From Aeromicrobium sp. Root472D3 (lineage in GTDB: Bacteria; Actinomycetota; Actinomycetes; Propionibacteriales; Nocardioidaceae): 64,000 nucleotides of DNA. Positions 1 through 11,756 of this stretch are shown in pieces. The notes under the pieces were generated by a model. It was not told where the DNA came from, ran no database searches, and saw nothing but the letters and a program-made list of their open reading frames with translations. The position numbers and the translations under genes were made by a program. Position 1 is the first letter of the stretch; each line of letters opens with the position of its first letter. Location of the stretch: positions 142,913-206,912 of the forward strand of contig NZ_LMET01000003.1 of the NCBI RefSeq assembly GCF_001426485.1, written 5' to 3'.

Positions 1-830
1 AGACCGCGGCGTTCCTGGGCGGCACCGTCGTCGCGGCGCTGCTGGTCGTGCGGGTCGAGCTGCGCCACCCCGAGCCGCTGCTGCCGATCGCGGTCGTCCG
101 CGAGCGCACCACGGCCCTGGCGATCATCGGCAGCGTCGCCGTCGGCATCGCGATGTTCGGCGGCTCGGTGTTCATCGGCCAGTACTTCCAGGTCGCCGGT
201 GGCCGCACCCCGACCCAGGCCGGACTGCTGACGATCCCGCTCATGGTCGGCTCGCTCGTCGGCACGCTCGTGTCGGGGCAGCTCATCACCCGCTTCGGCC
301 GCTGGAAGCGCTTCCTGGTCATCGGGTCGGTCTCGCTGATCGTCGGCATGGGACTGCTCTCGACGATCAGCCACACGACGCCCGAGTGGCACGCGATGGT
401 CTTCATCGCCTTCGTCGGCGTCGGCATGGGCATGCTGCTGCAGAACTACGTGCTCGCGGTGCAGAACACCGTCGACGTCTCGCAGGTCGGCGCGTCGAGC
501 GCGACGGTCGCCTTCTTCCGCTCGCTCGGCGGCGCGGTGGGCGTCTCGGTGCTCGGTGCGATCCTGGCCGCGCAGGTCAAGGACGACGTCACGTCCAAGC
601 TGTCGGCGCTGGGCGTCGACACCGCGGGTGGCAGCGGCTCGCTGCTCGACGTCAAGAGCCTGCCCCCGCAGGTCGCCGAGATCGTGCGCGCGGCCTACGG
701 CGACGCGACCGGGACGATCTTCGGTGTCGCGGCCGTCGTCGCGGTGCTGAGCCTCGTCGCGGCGCTGCTGATCAAGGAGGTGCCCCTGCGCACCACGGTC
801 AGGAAGGCATCCGACGACGTCCAGGCCTGA
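1..830 (+). CDS. MFS drug exporter, C-terminal part (5' truncated)
   Basis: This is the C-terminal portion of a major facilitator exporter, most like the 14-helix DHA2 (EmrB/QacA) group. The reading frame is already open at base 3 and runs in from outside the window, so the GTG at 48 is internal. About 275 residues are visible. They hold several hydrophobic helices separated by short basic loops (for example GQLITRFGRWKRF) and a final helix ending in KEVPLRTTVRK. Family knowledge suggests proton-driven efflux of drugs or metabolites. The substrate cannot be read from sequence. The neighbour on the other strand is convergent, 19 bases away. Confidence 0.85.
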   Translation, partial: TAAFLGGTVVAALLVVRVELRHPEPLLPIAVVRERTTALAIIGSVAVGIAMFGGSVFIGQYFQVAGGRTPTQAGLLTIPLMVGSLVGTLVSGQLITRFGRWKRFLVIGSVSLIVGMGLLSTISHTTPEWHAMVFIAFVGVGMGMLLQNYVLAVQNTVDVSQVGASSATVAFFRSLGGAVGVSVLGAILAAQVKDDVTSKLSALGVDTAGGSGSLLDVKSLPPQVAEIVRAAYGDATGTIFGVAAVVAVLSLVAALLIKEVPLRTTVRKASDDVQA

Positions 831-849
831 CCCTGGGCGCAGGCCGGCG

Positions 850-1257
850 TCAGTCGACCTTGCGGCGGCGGCCGGGCTGCATGCGCAGGGCGTTGCGGCG
901 GCGGCGGCAGTACTCGATGCCGATCAGGCCCAGGCCGAAGCCGGCGACCGCCGTCCACAGCCACCACGTGCGGCCCTCGGCGTCGAGGGTGCCGAGGAAC
1001 GGCAGGAGCGCGATCGCCGTGACGCCCCACACGATCGTGCCGACCGTCATGGTGCGGACGCCGTCGACGTCCATCGGCTCGACCTCGGCGACGCGGTGCG
1101 TCGTGCGGCCGATCTCGAGCTCGGTGACGTCGGGGCGGCCGAACTCGTGCCGCCGCGCGGCGCGCTCGAGGCGGGCGATCTCGCGATGACCCATCTTGCG
1201 CTCGATCGTCTCGGGCCCGTCGCCCTGCTGGATGACCCAGTCGTCCTGATCGCTCAC
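850..1257 (-). CDS. DUF2530 membrane protein
   Basis: A 135-residue protein with a charged N-terminal half and two membrane helices (about residues 73-90 and 98-116), ending in an Arg-rich tail. The segment EPMDVDGVRTMTVGTIVWG followed by a WWLWT helix matches my memory of DUF2530, a small actinobacterial membrane family of unknown function. The GTG at 1257 is chosen because upstream in-frame starts (1305, 1317) would run into the divergent gene starting at 1317. An ATG at 1305 remains possible. The roughly 70-residue charged N-terminal extension is longer than I expect for the family. Confidence 0.65.
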   Translation of the reverse strand: MSDQDDWVIQQGDGPETIERKMGHREIARLERAARRHEFGRPDVTELEIGRTTHRVAEVEPMDVDGVRTMTVGTIVWGVTAIALLPFLGTLDAEGRTWWLWTAVAGFGLGLIGIEYCRRRRNALRMQPGRRRKVD

Positions 1258-1316
1258 GTGACCACCGTACCCGCCCGGATCGTGAGCGTCGTCGCCTCCT
1301 GTCATGCTGATCTGCA

Positions 1317-2333
1317 ATGAATCCGCGTCATCGCCGGCTGCTGATCCCCGGTCTGCTCCTCGCCCTGCTCGTCGTCGTGCTCATCAGCTCGGTGGCGAAC
1401 CGGTCCGACGCGGCCGAGGCGGGGCCGCAGACCGTGAGCACGCTGTCCGACGGGCGCATCAACGAGTCCAGCGGCCTCGTGGTCAGCCCCGACGACCCCG
1501 ACCGCGCCTACACGATCAACGACTCCGGCGGCGCCCCCGTCGTCTACGCCGTCTCGATCTCGACGGGCCGCACGCTGGGTGCCGCGACGATCGACGCCGA
1601 CCTCGTCGACACCGAGGCCCTCTCGATCGACCCCGACGGCACGCTCTGGATCGCCGACACCGGCGACAACCGCGGTGAGCGCACCGACGCGGCGCTGTAC
1701 TCCCTCCCCGAGATCGCGGACGGCACGACGTCGGTCACGGCCGAGCGGTACCCCGTCACGTACCCCGGCGGGTCCATCGACGTCGAGGCGCTCGCGATCG
1801 ACCCGACGTCCGGCGCGAAGTACCTGATCAGCAAGGGGCTGTTCGGCGGCACGGTCTTCCGGCTGCCCGACGACCTCGCCCAGGACCGACCCAACCAGCC
1901 CGAGACCCTGGCCGGCGACGTGCCCGGTCTGGTGACCGACGCCGCGTTCACGCCCGACGGACGCCACGTCGTGGCCCGCGACTACTCCGAGGCGTACGTC
2001 CTCGACCCCGTGACGTGGCAGATCGAGGCGTCGTCCGAGCTGCCGCCCGTCGACCAGGGCGAGACGCTCGCGATGGAGGCGGGCGGACGGTCGTACCTGA
2101 TCGGCAGCGAGGGCACGGCGTCGCCGCTGATCCGCGTGCCGTTCACGCCGCCCGCCGGCGGCGACGCGAGCGACGGACCGAGCGCCACACCGACCGAGGC
2201 GACCTCGGGACGCACCGGCACCGCGGTGCCGCCCGACGGCGGCGGCTTCGCCGGTGCCACGTGGTTCTGGGGCTTCGTCGTCGTCGCGCTGCTCGCGGCG
2301 ATCAGCGGTGCCATGACCACGAAACGGCGCTGA
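1317..2333 (+). CDS. membrane-anchored beta-propeller-like protein of unknown function
   Basis: A 338-residue protein with an N-terminal hydrophobic segment (about 8-27, a signal or anchor), an extracytoplasmic domain of short D/G-rich strands, a Ser/Thr/Pro linker near 280-305, and a C-terminal helix (about 312-330) followed by TTKRR. The repeated patterns SPDDPDRAYTINDSGG, IDPDGTLWIADTGDN and AFTPDGRHVVARDY look like blades of an NHL/SMP-30-type propeller. I infer a sorted or doubly anchored surface protein. No catalytic motif is visible and no function can be assigned. Its start overlaps the region upstream of the divergent DUF2530 gene. Confidence 0.6.
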   Translation: MNPRHRRLLIPGLLLALLVVVLISSVANRSDAAEAGPQTVSTLSDGRINESSGLVVSPDDPDRAYTINDSGGAPVVYAVSISTGRTLGAATIDADLVDTEALSIDPDGTLWIADTGDNRGERTDAALYSLPEIADGTTSVTAERYPVTYPGGSIDVEALAIDPTSGAKYLISKGLFGGTVFRLPDDLAQDRPNQPETLAGDVPGLVTDAAFTPDGRHVVARDYSEAYVLDPVTWQIEASSELPPVDQGETLAMEAGGRSYLIGSEGTASPLIRVPFTPPAGGDASDGPSATPTEATSGRTGTAVPPDGGGFAGATWFWGFVVVALLAAISGAMTTKRR

Positions 2334-2425
2334 CACGACACGGTTGCGCCGCGGAGACACGCATCTGGCATGCTGCCTCCTCGGACCCGTCTCACGGCGA
2401 GCGGGCCGGCCGTGACGGGAGCCCC

Positions 2426-3865
2426 ATGACCACCACGCTGGAGCAGTACTTCAAGATCTCGCAGCGCGGGTCGACGATCGGCCGCGAGGTGCGCGGCGGC
2501 GTCGTGACCTTCCTGACGATGGCCTACATCATCGTGCTGAACCCCGTCATCCTCGCGGGCGTCGCCGACGCGGACGGCAACTTCCTGGGCGGCGGGTCGG
2601 AGCCCGGCTCGGGCTTCGCGACGATCGCGGTCTGCACGGCTCTCGTCGCGGGTCTGCTGACGATCCTGATGGGCGTCGTCGCGAACTTCCCGCTCGCGCT
2701 GGCGACGGGCCTGGGGCTCAACGCCTTCGTGGCCTTCTCGGTCGCGAGCCAGATGACGTGGGCCGACGCGATGGGCCTCGTGGTGCTCGAGGGCATCATC
2801 ATCCTGCTGCTGGTGCTGACCGGATTCCGCAAGGCCGTGTTCGACGCCGTCCCCCGCCAGCTCAAGACCGCGATCGCCGTGGGCATCGGCCTGTTCATCA
2901 CGATCATCGGCTTCGTCGACGCGGGCTTCGTGCGCACGACCGGCAACGCCGCGCCGCCGATCGGCCTGGGCATCGGCGGGAGCCTGTCGGGCTGGCCCGT
3001 GCTGGTCTTCTGCATCGGCCTGCTGGTCATGATCGCCCTGCACGCGCGCGGCGTCCCCGGCGCGATCCTGATCGGCATCGTGGCCACGACGGTGCTGGCC
3101 GGCGTCGTGCAGGCCCTGACCGACACCCCCGCCAGCGGCGGCGACCCGACGTCCACGGGCTGGAACCTCAACGTCCCGTCGTGGCCCGACAGCCTCGTGC
3201 AGAAGCCCGACTTCTCGCTGCTGGGCGAGTTCTCGCTGTTCGGCTCGTTCGAGCGCGTGGGCTTCGTGACGGCCGCGCTGCTGGTCTTCACCCTCCTGCT
3301 GGCCGACTTCTTCGACACGATGGGCACGATGACGGCGATCGGCGCCGAGGCCGACCTGAACGACGCCGACGGCTCGCCCGAGGGCGCCCAGCGCATCCTC
3401 GTCGTCGACTCCATCGCGGCGATGGCCGGCGGAGCCGCGGGCGTCTCGTCCAACACGTCGTACATCGAGTCGGCCTCCGGCGTCGGCGACGGCGCGCGCA
3501 CGGGCCTGGCGTCGGTCGTCACCGGCCTGCTGTTCCTGCTGTCGACGTTCTTCGCGCCGCTGGTCGAGCACATCCCCAGCGAGGCGGCGGTGCCGGCGCT
3601 CGTGCTCGTCGGCTTCCTGATGATGAGCCAGGTCAAGAACATCGACTGGGACGACGTAGAGGTCGCGATCCCGGCGTTCCTGACGATCGCGCTCATGCCG
3701 TTCACGTACTCGATCACCGCGGGCATCGGCGCGGGCTTCATCGCCTACGTCGTCATCAAGGTCGTCAAGGGCAAGGTCGCGGCGGTGCACCCGCTGCTGT
3801 GGGTCATCGGCGTGCTGTTCGTGATCTACTTCGCGATCGACCCCATCTCCCGCTGGCTCGGCTGA
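2426..3865 (+). CDS. NCS2/AzgA-type guanine-hypoxanthine permease
   Basis: A 479-residue polytopic membrane protein. The N-terminus FKISQRGSTIGREVRGG followed by TFLTMAYIIVLNP, and the later signatures TGLGLNAFVAF, DFFDTMGTMTAIG and GAAGVSSNTSYIESASGV, are characteristic of the AzgA branch of nucleobase:cation symporter family 2. It would import purine bases (adenine, guanine or hypoxanthine) by proton symport. The ATG at 2426 precedes the conserved N-terminus directly. Upstream in-frame sequence (from 2015) belongs to a shadow of the previous gene. The stop codon at 3863 is embedded in the first unit of a GC-rich hairpin repeat. Confidence 0.92.
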   Translation: MTTTLEQYFKISQRGSTIGREVRGGVVTFLTMAYIIVLNPVILAGVADADGNFLGGGSEPGSGFATIAVCTALVAGLLTILMGVVANFPLALATGLGLNAFVAFSVASQMTWADAMGLVVLEGIIILLLVLTGFRKAVFDAVPRQLKTAIAVGIGLFITIIGFVDAGFVRTTGNAAPPIGLGIGGSLSGWPVLVFCIGLLVMIALHARGVPGAILIGIVATTVLAGVVQALTDTPASGGDPTSTGWNLNVPSWPDSLVQKPDFSLLGEFSLFGSFERVGFVTAALLVFTLLLADFFDTMGTMTAIGAEADLNDADGSPEGAQRILVVDSIAAMAGGAAGVSSNTSYIESASGVGDGARTGLASVVTGLLFLLSTFFAPLVEHIPSEAAVPALVLVGFLMMSQVKNIDWDDVEVAIPAFLTIALMPFTYSITAGIGAGFIAYVVIKVVKGKVAAVHPLLWVIGVLFVIYFAIDPISRWLG

Positions 3866-3906
3866 CGAGGGGGTTGCGGCCCGCCGGGGAGGGGCTTGCG
3901 GCCCCT
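3866..3906 (+). repeat. GC-rich hairpin repeat, locus A (two direct units)
   Basis: Two direct copies of the window's intergenic repeat follow the permease stop codon: GAGGGGGTTGCGGCCC at 3867-3882 and GAGGGGCTTGCGGCCCC at 3889-3905. Each copy can fold as a short hairpin (for example GGGGC/GCCCC with a TTGCG loop). The repeat starts within the TGAC of the stop codon. It probably terminates transcription of the permease before the carbonic anhydrase promoter at 3922. Confidence 0.7.
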
Positions 3907-3921
3907 TGGCCGGGACGTGGA

Positions 3922-3927
3922 TACCGT
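3922..3927 (+). promoter_or_regulatory. -10 hexamer TACCGT, leaderless start of the carbonic anhydrase gene
   Basis: TACCGT lies 5 bases before the ATG at 3933, with no Shine-Dalgarno sequence. Transcription would begin at or next to the A of the ATG. This supports that ATG as the true start. Confidence 0.5.
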
Positions 3928-3932
3928 GAGGC

Positions 3933-4457
3933 ATGCGCATCGCACTCGGAGACAAGGTCCCCCACGTCGCTGACGGAGCGTGGGTGGCGCCCACCGCGAC
4001 GCTCGCCGGCTCGGTCGTGGTCGAGGAGGGCGCCAGCATCTGGTACGGCGCCGTCCTGCGCGCCGACAACGAGCCGATCACGATCGGCCGCCGCAGCAAC
4101 GTCCAGGACAACTGCGTCTTCCACGTCGACCAGGGCAAGCCCGTGACCCTCGGCGAGGGCGTCTCGGTGGGGCACGGGGCCGTCGTGCACGGTGCCACGG
4201 TCGGCGACCACGTGCTGATCGGCATGAGCGCGACCGTCATGAACGGGGCCGTCATCGGCGACGAGGTGCTCGTGGCCGCCGGTGCGCTCGTCACCGAGGG
4301 CATGGTCGTGCCGCCCCGCTCGCTCGTCGCCGGCGTCCCGGCCACGGTGCGCCGCGAGCTGACCGATGCCGAGATCGCGAAGCTGCACACCAATGCCGAG
4401 ATCTACGAGGGGCACCGCGAGCTGCACCGCGGCGGGACGGTCCTCGAGGGGCGGTGA
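3933..4457 (+). CDS. gamma-carbonic anhydrase family protein
   Basis: A 174-residue left-handed beta-helix protein built from hexapeptide repeats throughout (VAPTATLAGSVVVEEGASIWYGAVLRAD and so on). The three zinc-ligand histidines expected for gamma carbonic anhydrases can be placed at H64 (CVFHVD), H81 (VGHGAVV) and H86 (VHGATVG). The family (YrdA/CaiE/Cam-like) hydrates CO2 in some members and has no known activity in others. The start is probably leaderless. The last codons, VLEGR and the stop, are written by the first copy of a 22-bp tandem repeat, so the repeat has captured the gene's 3' end. Confidence 0.88.
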   Translation: MRIALGDKVPHVADGAWVAPTATLAGSVVVEEGASIWYGAVLRADNEPITIGRRSNVQDNCVFHVDQGKPVTLGEGVSVGHGAVVHGATVGDHVLIGMSATVMNGAVIGDEVLVAAGALVTEGMVVPPRSLVAGVPATVRRELTDAEIAKLHTNAEIYEGHRELHRGGTVLEGR

Positions 4458-4520
4458 CCCTCTCCTCGAGGGGCGGTGACCCCCTCCTCGAGGGGCGGTG
4501 ACCCCCTCGTCAGCGGGGGG
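4443..4520. repeat. 22-bp tandem repeat x3 plus tail, locus B
   Basis: Three head-to-tail copies with an exact 22-base period start at 4443, 4465 and 4487. Copies 2 and 3 are identical and copy 1 differs by one base. The core is CTCGAGGGGCGGTGACCCC, and GAGGGG pairs with CCCCTC across unit boundaries. The array is followed by CTCGTCAGCGGGGGG, the same tail seen at 18157-18167. Copy 1 includes the stop codon of the carbonic anhydrase gene. The array lies between that gene and convergent serC, where it could terminate transcription in both directions. Confidence 0.8.
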
Positions 4521-5639
<1,119 letters not shown>

Positions 5640-5656
5640 TCAGGACGCTCACACCG

Positions 5657-5662
5657 TACGGT
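5657..5662 (+). promoter_or_regulatory. -10 hexamer TACGGT, leaderless start of the small gene at 5670
   Basis: TACGGT is followed after 7 bases by the GTG at 5670, and there is no ribosome binding site between them. This is the main evidence for choosing that start. Confidence 0.45.
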
Positions 5663-5669
5663 TGAGGGC

Positions 5670-5990
5670 GTGTGGACATGGGTGGACGGGGCCGAGGACA
5701 TCGTCGTCGAGGGCGGGTTCGCCGTCGGGGACGACGTCGTGTGGCCCGTCCTGACGACCGACTTCGACGAGCTCCTGCCGCAGCTGCCCGACGGCCTGGC
5801 GGACGACGTCGAGGTCGCGAGCGCCGTCGACGACGACGGCGACGGCGAGGCCGCCGGCACGATCGTCCGCATCGTCATGCTGACGGGGCGTCGCCGCACC
5901 TCGGCGAGCGAGATCACGGCGACACCGGCCGAGCACGTGCAGGTGCTCGACATGGCGGGCTTCCTCGTCGAGCTCGCCCCCGACGCGTAA
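5670..5990 (+). CDS. small acidic hypothetical protein (DUF6578-like)
   Basis: A 106-residue soluble, acidic protein starting VWTWVDGAEDIVVEGG and continuing FAVGDDVVWPVL, with an Asp-rich middle (DDDGDGEA) and a C-terminal strand HVQVLDMAGFLVEL. The GTG at 5670 is supported by a -10 hexamer 7 bases upstream and by the distance to divergent serC. The N-terminal pattern resembles what I remember of DUF6578. I am not sure of that match, and no function is known. The next gene (mutA) is separated by a promoter region. Confidence 0.55.
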   Translation: MWTWVDGAEDIVVEGGFAVGDDVVWPVLTTDFDELLPQLPDGLADDVEVASAVDDDGDGEAAGTIVRIVMLTGRRRTSASEITATPAEHVQVLDMAGFLVELAPDA

Positions 5991-6040
5991 CGCATCCGTC
6001 ACATTCGTCACATTGGGTGGCCGAGGTCACAAGGTGTTCG

Positions 6041-6046
6041 TACGAT
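6041..6046 (+). promoter_or_regulatory. -10 hexamer TACGAT upstream of mutA
   Basis: TACGAT ends 7 bases before the ATG at 6054. It overlaps an earlier in-frame ATG at 6045, so 6045 cannot be the start of a transcript from this promoter. It favours a leaderless mutA mRNA beginning at 6054. Confidence 0.5.
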
Positions 6047-6053
6047 GCCCCAC

Positions 6054-7876
6054 ATGGCATCTGACCCCGCGACGAGCTCAGGGACACCGGCGACGATCGA
6101 GGTTCCCCTCTCGGAAGGCCTCGAGCACACGCAGGGCGAGTGGGAGGCGGCGACCGCCGCGGTGCTCCGCAGGTCGCGCCGGCTCACCGACGACGCCGAC
6201 GACGGTGACGTGTGGGCCACGCTCGCCACGACGACCCTCGACGGCATCCGTGTGACGCCGCTCGGCACGCCGGCGCTGTCGGCCGACCTGGGCGACGGCG
6301 GGCTGCCCGGCCAGGCGCCGTTCACCCGCGGCGCGACGGCGACCCGCGAGCTCGACGGGTGGGACGTCCGCGCCTGGTTCACCGATCCCGACGTCGAGCG
6401 CACGGCCCGCGACGTCGTGACGGACCTCGAGAACGGCGTCAACTCGCTGTGGATCTCCGCCGGCACGGGCGGGGTGCCGATCGACGCTCTCGCCACGGTG
6501 CTCGAGCCGGTCTTCGTCGACCTCGCCGCCGTGACGCTCGACGCGCCGTTCGAGCCGCTCGAGGCGGCCCGCGCCCTCGCGGCGGTCATCGCCGACAAGG
6601 GCGTCTCGGCGGCCCCGGGCACGAGCTTCGGCGCCGACCCGATCGGCGCCGCCTTCCGCGGCCGCGGCGTCGTCGACTTCGACGCGACGGTCGAGATCGC
6701 GCACCTCGCGCAGCCCCTGGGGGTGCGCGCCCTCACGGTCGACGCGACCGCCGTGCACGACGCCGGCGCGTCCGACGTCCAGGAGCTCGCCTACTCGCTC
6801 GCGGCCGGCGCCCAGTACCTGCGCCTGCTGGTCGAGGCCGGCCTCGACGTCGAGCAGGCCGCGGCGCTGATCGACTTCCGCTACGCCGCGACCGACGAGC
6901 AGTTCCCGACGATCGCCAAGCTGCGAGCCGCCCGCCGGCTCTGGAACCGCGTCGCCGAGCTCAGCGGGGTCACGACCGCCGCGGCCGGGCAGCTGCAGCA
7001 CGCCGTCACGTCGCGGCCCATGATGTCGCGCTACGACCCCTACGTGAACATGCTGCGCACGACGGTCGCCTCGTTCGCCGCCGGCACGGGTGGCGCCGCC
7101 GCCGTCACGGTGCTGCCGTTCGACGAGCCGTTGGGCCTGCCCGAGCCGTTCAGCCGTCGCATCGCCCGCAACACCTCGAGCCTGCTGATCAGCGAGTCGC
7201 ACGTCGCCGCGGTGACCGACCCGGCCGGCGGCTCCCACGCCGTCGAGAAGCTCACCGACGACCTCGCCCGCGCGGCCTGGGAGCTGTTCGGCGAGATCGA
7301 CGCGACGCCGAGCCTCGAGGCGGCCCTCGACCTGCTGCGGGGCCGCATCGAGCAGACGGTGTCCGACCGCGCCCTCGCGATCGCCCGTCGGCAGCGACCG
7401 ATCACGGGCGTCTCGGAGTTCCCGCAGGTCGCCGAGACCCTGCCCGACCGCCGCCCCTACGCCCGCCCGCTCGACGTGCACCGCTACGCCGGCGAGTTCG
7501 AGGCGCTGCGCGACGAGCCCGCCGCCGCGCCCGTGTTCCTCGCGTCGATGGGCACCGTCGCGGCGTTCACGGCCCGCTCGACGTTCGCCGCGAACCTGCT
7601 GGCCGCCGGAGGCGTCGAGACCGTCGTGGCGGGGCCCAGCGAGGGCGTCGACGACGTGCTCGCGGCGTACTCGTCCGCGGGCAGCCCCGCGGTCGTCTGC
7701 CTGGTCGGCAACGACAAGGGCTACGACGCCTGGGGCGCCGAGCTCGTCGCGGCGCTGCGCGACGCCGGCGCCCGTCACGTCGTCCTGGCCGGCACGGCCG
7801 ACGTCGGGGCCGACACGACCATCGCGGTGGGCGTCGATGCGCTGGCCTTCCTCCGCTCGATCCGACAGGAGATCGC

Positions 7877-7880
<4 letters not shown>
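6054..7880 (+). CDS. mutA: methylmalonyl-CoA mutase, small (beta) subunit
   Basis: A 608-residue protein with the methylmalonyl-CoA mutase barrel fold ([17 protein letters not shown] region at [16 protein letters not shown], then [30 protein letters not shown]). The C-terminal cobalamin-type domain lacks the DxHxxG histidine motif, as usual for the non-catalytic subunit. It pairs with MutB to isomerise (R)-methylmalonyl-CoA to succinyl-CoA. I choose the ATG at 6054 over 6045 because of the -10 hexamer at 6041. The stop overlaps the mutB start (ATGA), which indicates translational coupling. I see no cobalamin riboswitch upstream. Confidence 0.93.
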
Positions 7881-10060
<2,180 letters not shown>

Positions 10061-10073
10061 CGGGGGCCGTCTG

Positions 10074-11045
10074 ATGGTCGACGTCCAGGAGCTGGCGGAC
10101 GACCTGCGGGTCGGCCGGCGTGCGTCGATCTCGCGCGCCATCACGCTGGTCGAGTCGCGGCGGGACGACCACCGGGCCGAGGCGCGCGAGCTGCTGGGCC
10201 TGCTGACCGAGTCCGCGGGCGGTGCGATCCGCGTCGGCATCTCGGGGGTGCCGGGCGTCGGCAAGTCGACGTTCATCGAGGCGCTCGGCACGCACCTGAT
10301 CGACGAGGGCCACCGCGTCGGCGTGCTCGCGGTCGATCCGTCGAGCGTCCGCACCGGCGGGTCGGTGCTGGGCGACAAGACGCGCATGGCGAGGCTCGCG
10401 GTCAGCCCCGACGCGTTCATCCGTCCGTCGCCCAGCGCCGGCACGCTCGGCGGCGTCGCACGGGCCACGAGCCAGGCCATGACGGTGCTCGAGGCGGCGG
10501 GGTTCGACGTCGTCCTGGTCGAGACGGTCGGGGTCGGCCAGTCCGAGATCACGGTCGCCGGCATGGTCGACACGTTCCTGTTCCTGACGATCGCGCGCAC
10601 CGGCGACCAGCTGCAGGGCATCAAGAAGGGGATCCTCGAGATCGCCGACGTCATCGCGGTCAACAAGGCCGACGGAGACCGTGCGCAGGAGGCCCACGCG
10701 ACGTCCAAGGACCTCGCGGGTGCGCTGCGCATGGTCTACGCCGGCACGCAGGACTGGGTGCCCCCGGTGCTGACCTGCTCGGCGCTCGAGGGCACGGGCA
10801 TCGACACGGTCTGGAACCGCGTCGTGCGGCACCGCGAGTTCATGGGGGCCAAGGGGCTGCGCGAGAAGCGGGCCCAGCAGCAGCTCGACTTCACGTGGGC
10901 GCTGGTGCGCGACGAGCTCGACCAGCGGCTGCGCAACGATCCTGCCGTCGCCTCGGTGCGGGCCGAGATCCGCGAGGCGGTGCTGTCGGGCGAGATGCCC
11001 GCAGCGACCGCCGCCGACCGGATCCTCGAGGCCTACGACTCCTGA
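10074..11045 (+). CDS. meaB: MeaB/ArgK-type GTPase, mutase chaperone
   Basis: A 323-residue G3E-family GTPase that loads and protects the adenosylcobalamin of methylmalonyl-CoA mutase. The Walker A motif GVPGVGKST is at residues 58-66. Further family blocks are VDPSSVRTGGSVLGDKTRM, FDVVLVETVGVGQSE and the base-specificity motif AVNKADG. It directly follows mutB, the expected partner gene. Its last 13 bases overlap the 3' end of the convergent oxidoreductase gene, so no spacer or terminator exists between them. Confidence 0.95.
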   Translation: MVDVQELADDLRVGRRASISRAITLVESRRDDHRAEARELLGLLTESAGGAIRVGISGVPGVGKSTFIEALGTHLIDEGHRVGVLAVDPSSVRTGGSVLGDKTRMARLAVSPDAFIRPSPSAGTLGGVARATSQAMTVLEAAGFDVVLVETVGVGQSEITVAGMVDTFLFLTIARTGDQLQGIKKGILEIADVIAVNKADGDRAQEAHATSKDLAGALRMVYAGTQDWVPPVLTCSALEGTGIDTVWNRVVRHREFMGAKGLREKRAQQQLDFTWALVRDELDQRLRNDPAVASVRAEIREAVLSGEMPAATAADRILEAYDS

Positions 11046-11677
11046 CGCTGCGCGGCCGCCAGGGCGTCGCGCAGGCCGTCGGCGGTGAGCCGGGGACCGT
11101 AGCCGGGCGTGTCGGTCTCGATGCGCCAGCTCTCGGCCAGCGGGCCGAGGTCGACGACGTCGAAGCCGATTTGGTCGATCAGGCCCGCGACGGTCGCCTT
11201 GGCCTGCTCGTCGTCGCCGGCGATCGCGAGGGCGCGACGGTCGTCGGTGCCGCCGGGCTGGGCGTGCCCGGTGATGTCGGCGGCCGCGATGTGGTTGAAC
11301 GCCTTGACGACGTGCGAGCCGGGCAGGCGGTCCTGCAGCAGCTGCGAGCTCGTGGTCGACCCGTCGTCGAGGACGTCGATGTGCCCGTCGCGCTGCGGGT
11401 AGTAGTTGTTGGTGTCGATCACGACCTTGCCGGCGAGGGGCTCGACCGGCACGGTGTCGATCGCCTTGAGCGGGATCGTCACGACGACGAGGTCGCCGGC
11501 GGCGGCCGCCTCGGCCGGGGTGGCCGCGGAGGCGAGCTCGCCGAGCTCGGCGACGAGGTCGGCGAGGGTCTCGGGCCCCCGCGAGTTGCTGAGGACGACG
11601 TGGTGTCCGTGAGCCGTCGCCGCGCGGGCGACCTGGGAGCCGATGAGGCCTGATCCGATGAGTCCGATGGTGGTCAT
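11033..11677 (-). CDS. NADPH-dependent F420 reductase-like protein
   Basis: A 214-residue Rossmann-fold protein beginning TTIGLIGSGLIGSQVARAA, with VVLSNSRGPETL after the second strand, a pattern compatible with NADPH binding (S-N-S-R). It then has VVVTIPLKAID, VVIDTNNYYPQRDG and VKAFNHI. This is the NpdG/F420-oxidoreductase-like family, which transfers hydride between NADPH and F420 or reduces small substrates. Many members in this family are uncharacterised. Whether this one uses F420 cannot be decided from sequence alone. It is convergent with and overlaps meaB by 13 bases. Confidence 0.75.
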   Translation of the reverse strand: MTTIGLIGSGLIGSQVARAATAHGHHVVLSNSRGPETLADLVAELGELASAATPAEAAAAGDLVVVTIPLKAIDTVPVEPLAGKVVIDTNNYYPQRDGHIDVLDDGSTTSSQLLQDRLPGSHVVKAFNHIAAADITGHAQPGGTDDRRALAIAGDDEQAKATVAGLIDQIGFDVVDLGPLAESWRIETDTPGYGPRLTADGLRDALAAAQRQES

Positions 11678-11756
11678 GGGCGGTTCAACGCCCGTGTGGC
11701 CGGAGTCATTCCTGGCGAGTTGTGCCGATGGCCGGGCAGCGTGACAGGATCGTCCG

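Noticed and set aside
1982..4393. Long minus-strand open frame (about 800 codons) opposite the permease and carbonic anhydrase genes, and many similar frames elsewhere
   Set aside because: These frames are rich in Arg, Ala, His and Asp without domains, and mirror the third-codon GC bias of the genuine gene on the other strand. They are typical shadows in high-GC DNA.
5991..6053. Cobalamin riboswitch upstream of mutAB
   Set aside because: The gap is only 63 bases and the promoter leaves no leader, so there is no room for a B12 riboswitch.
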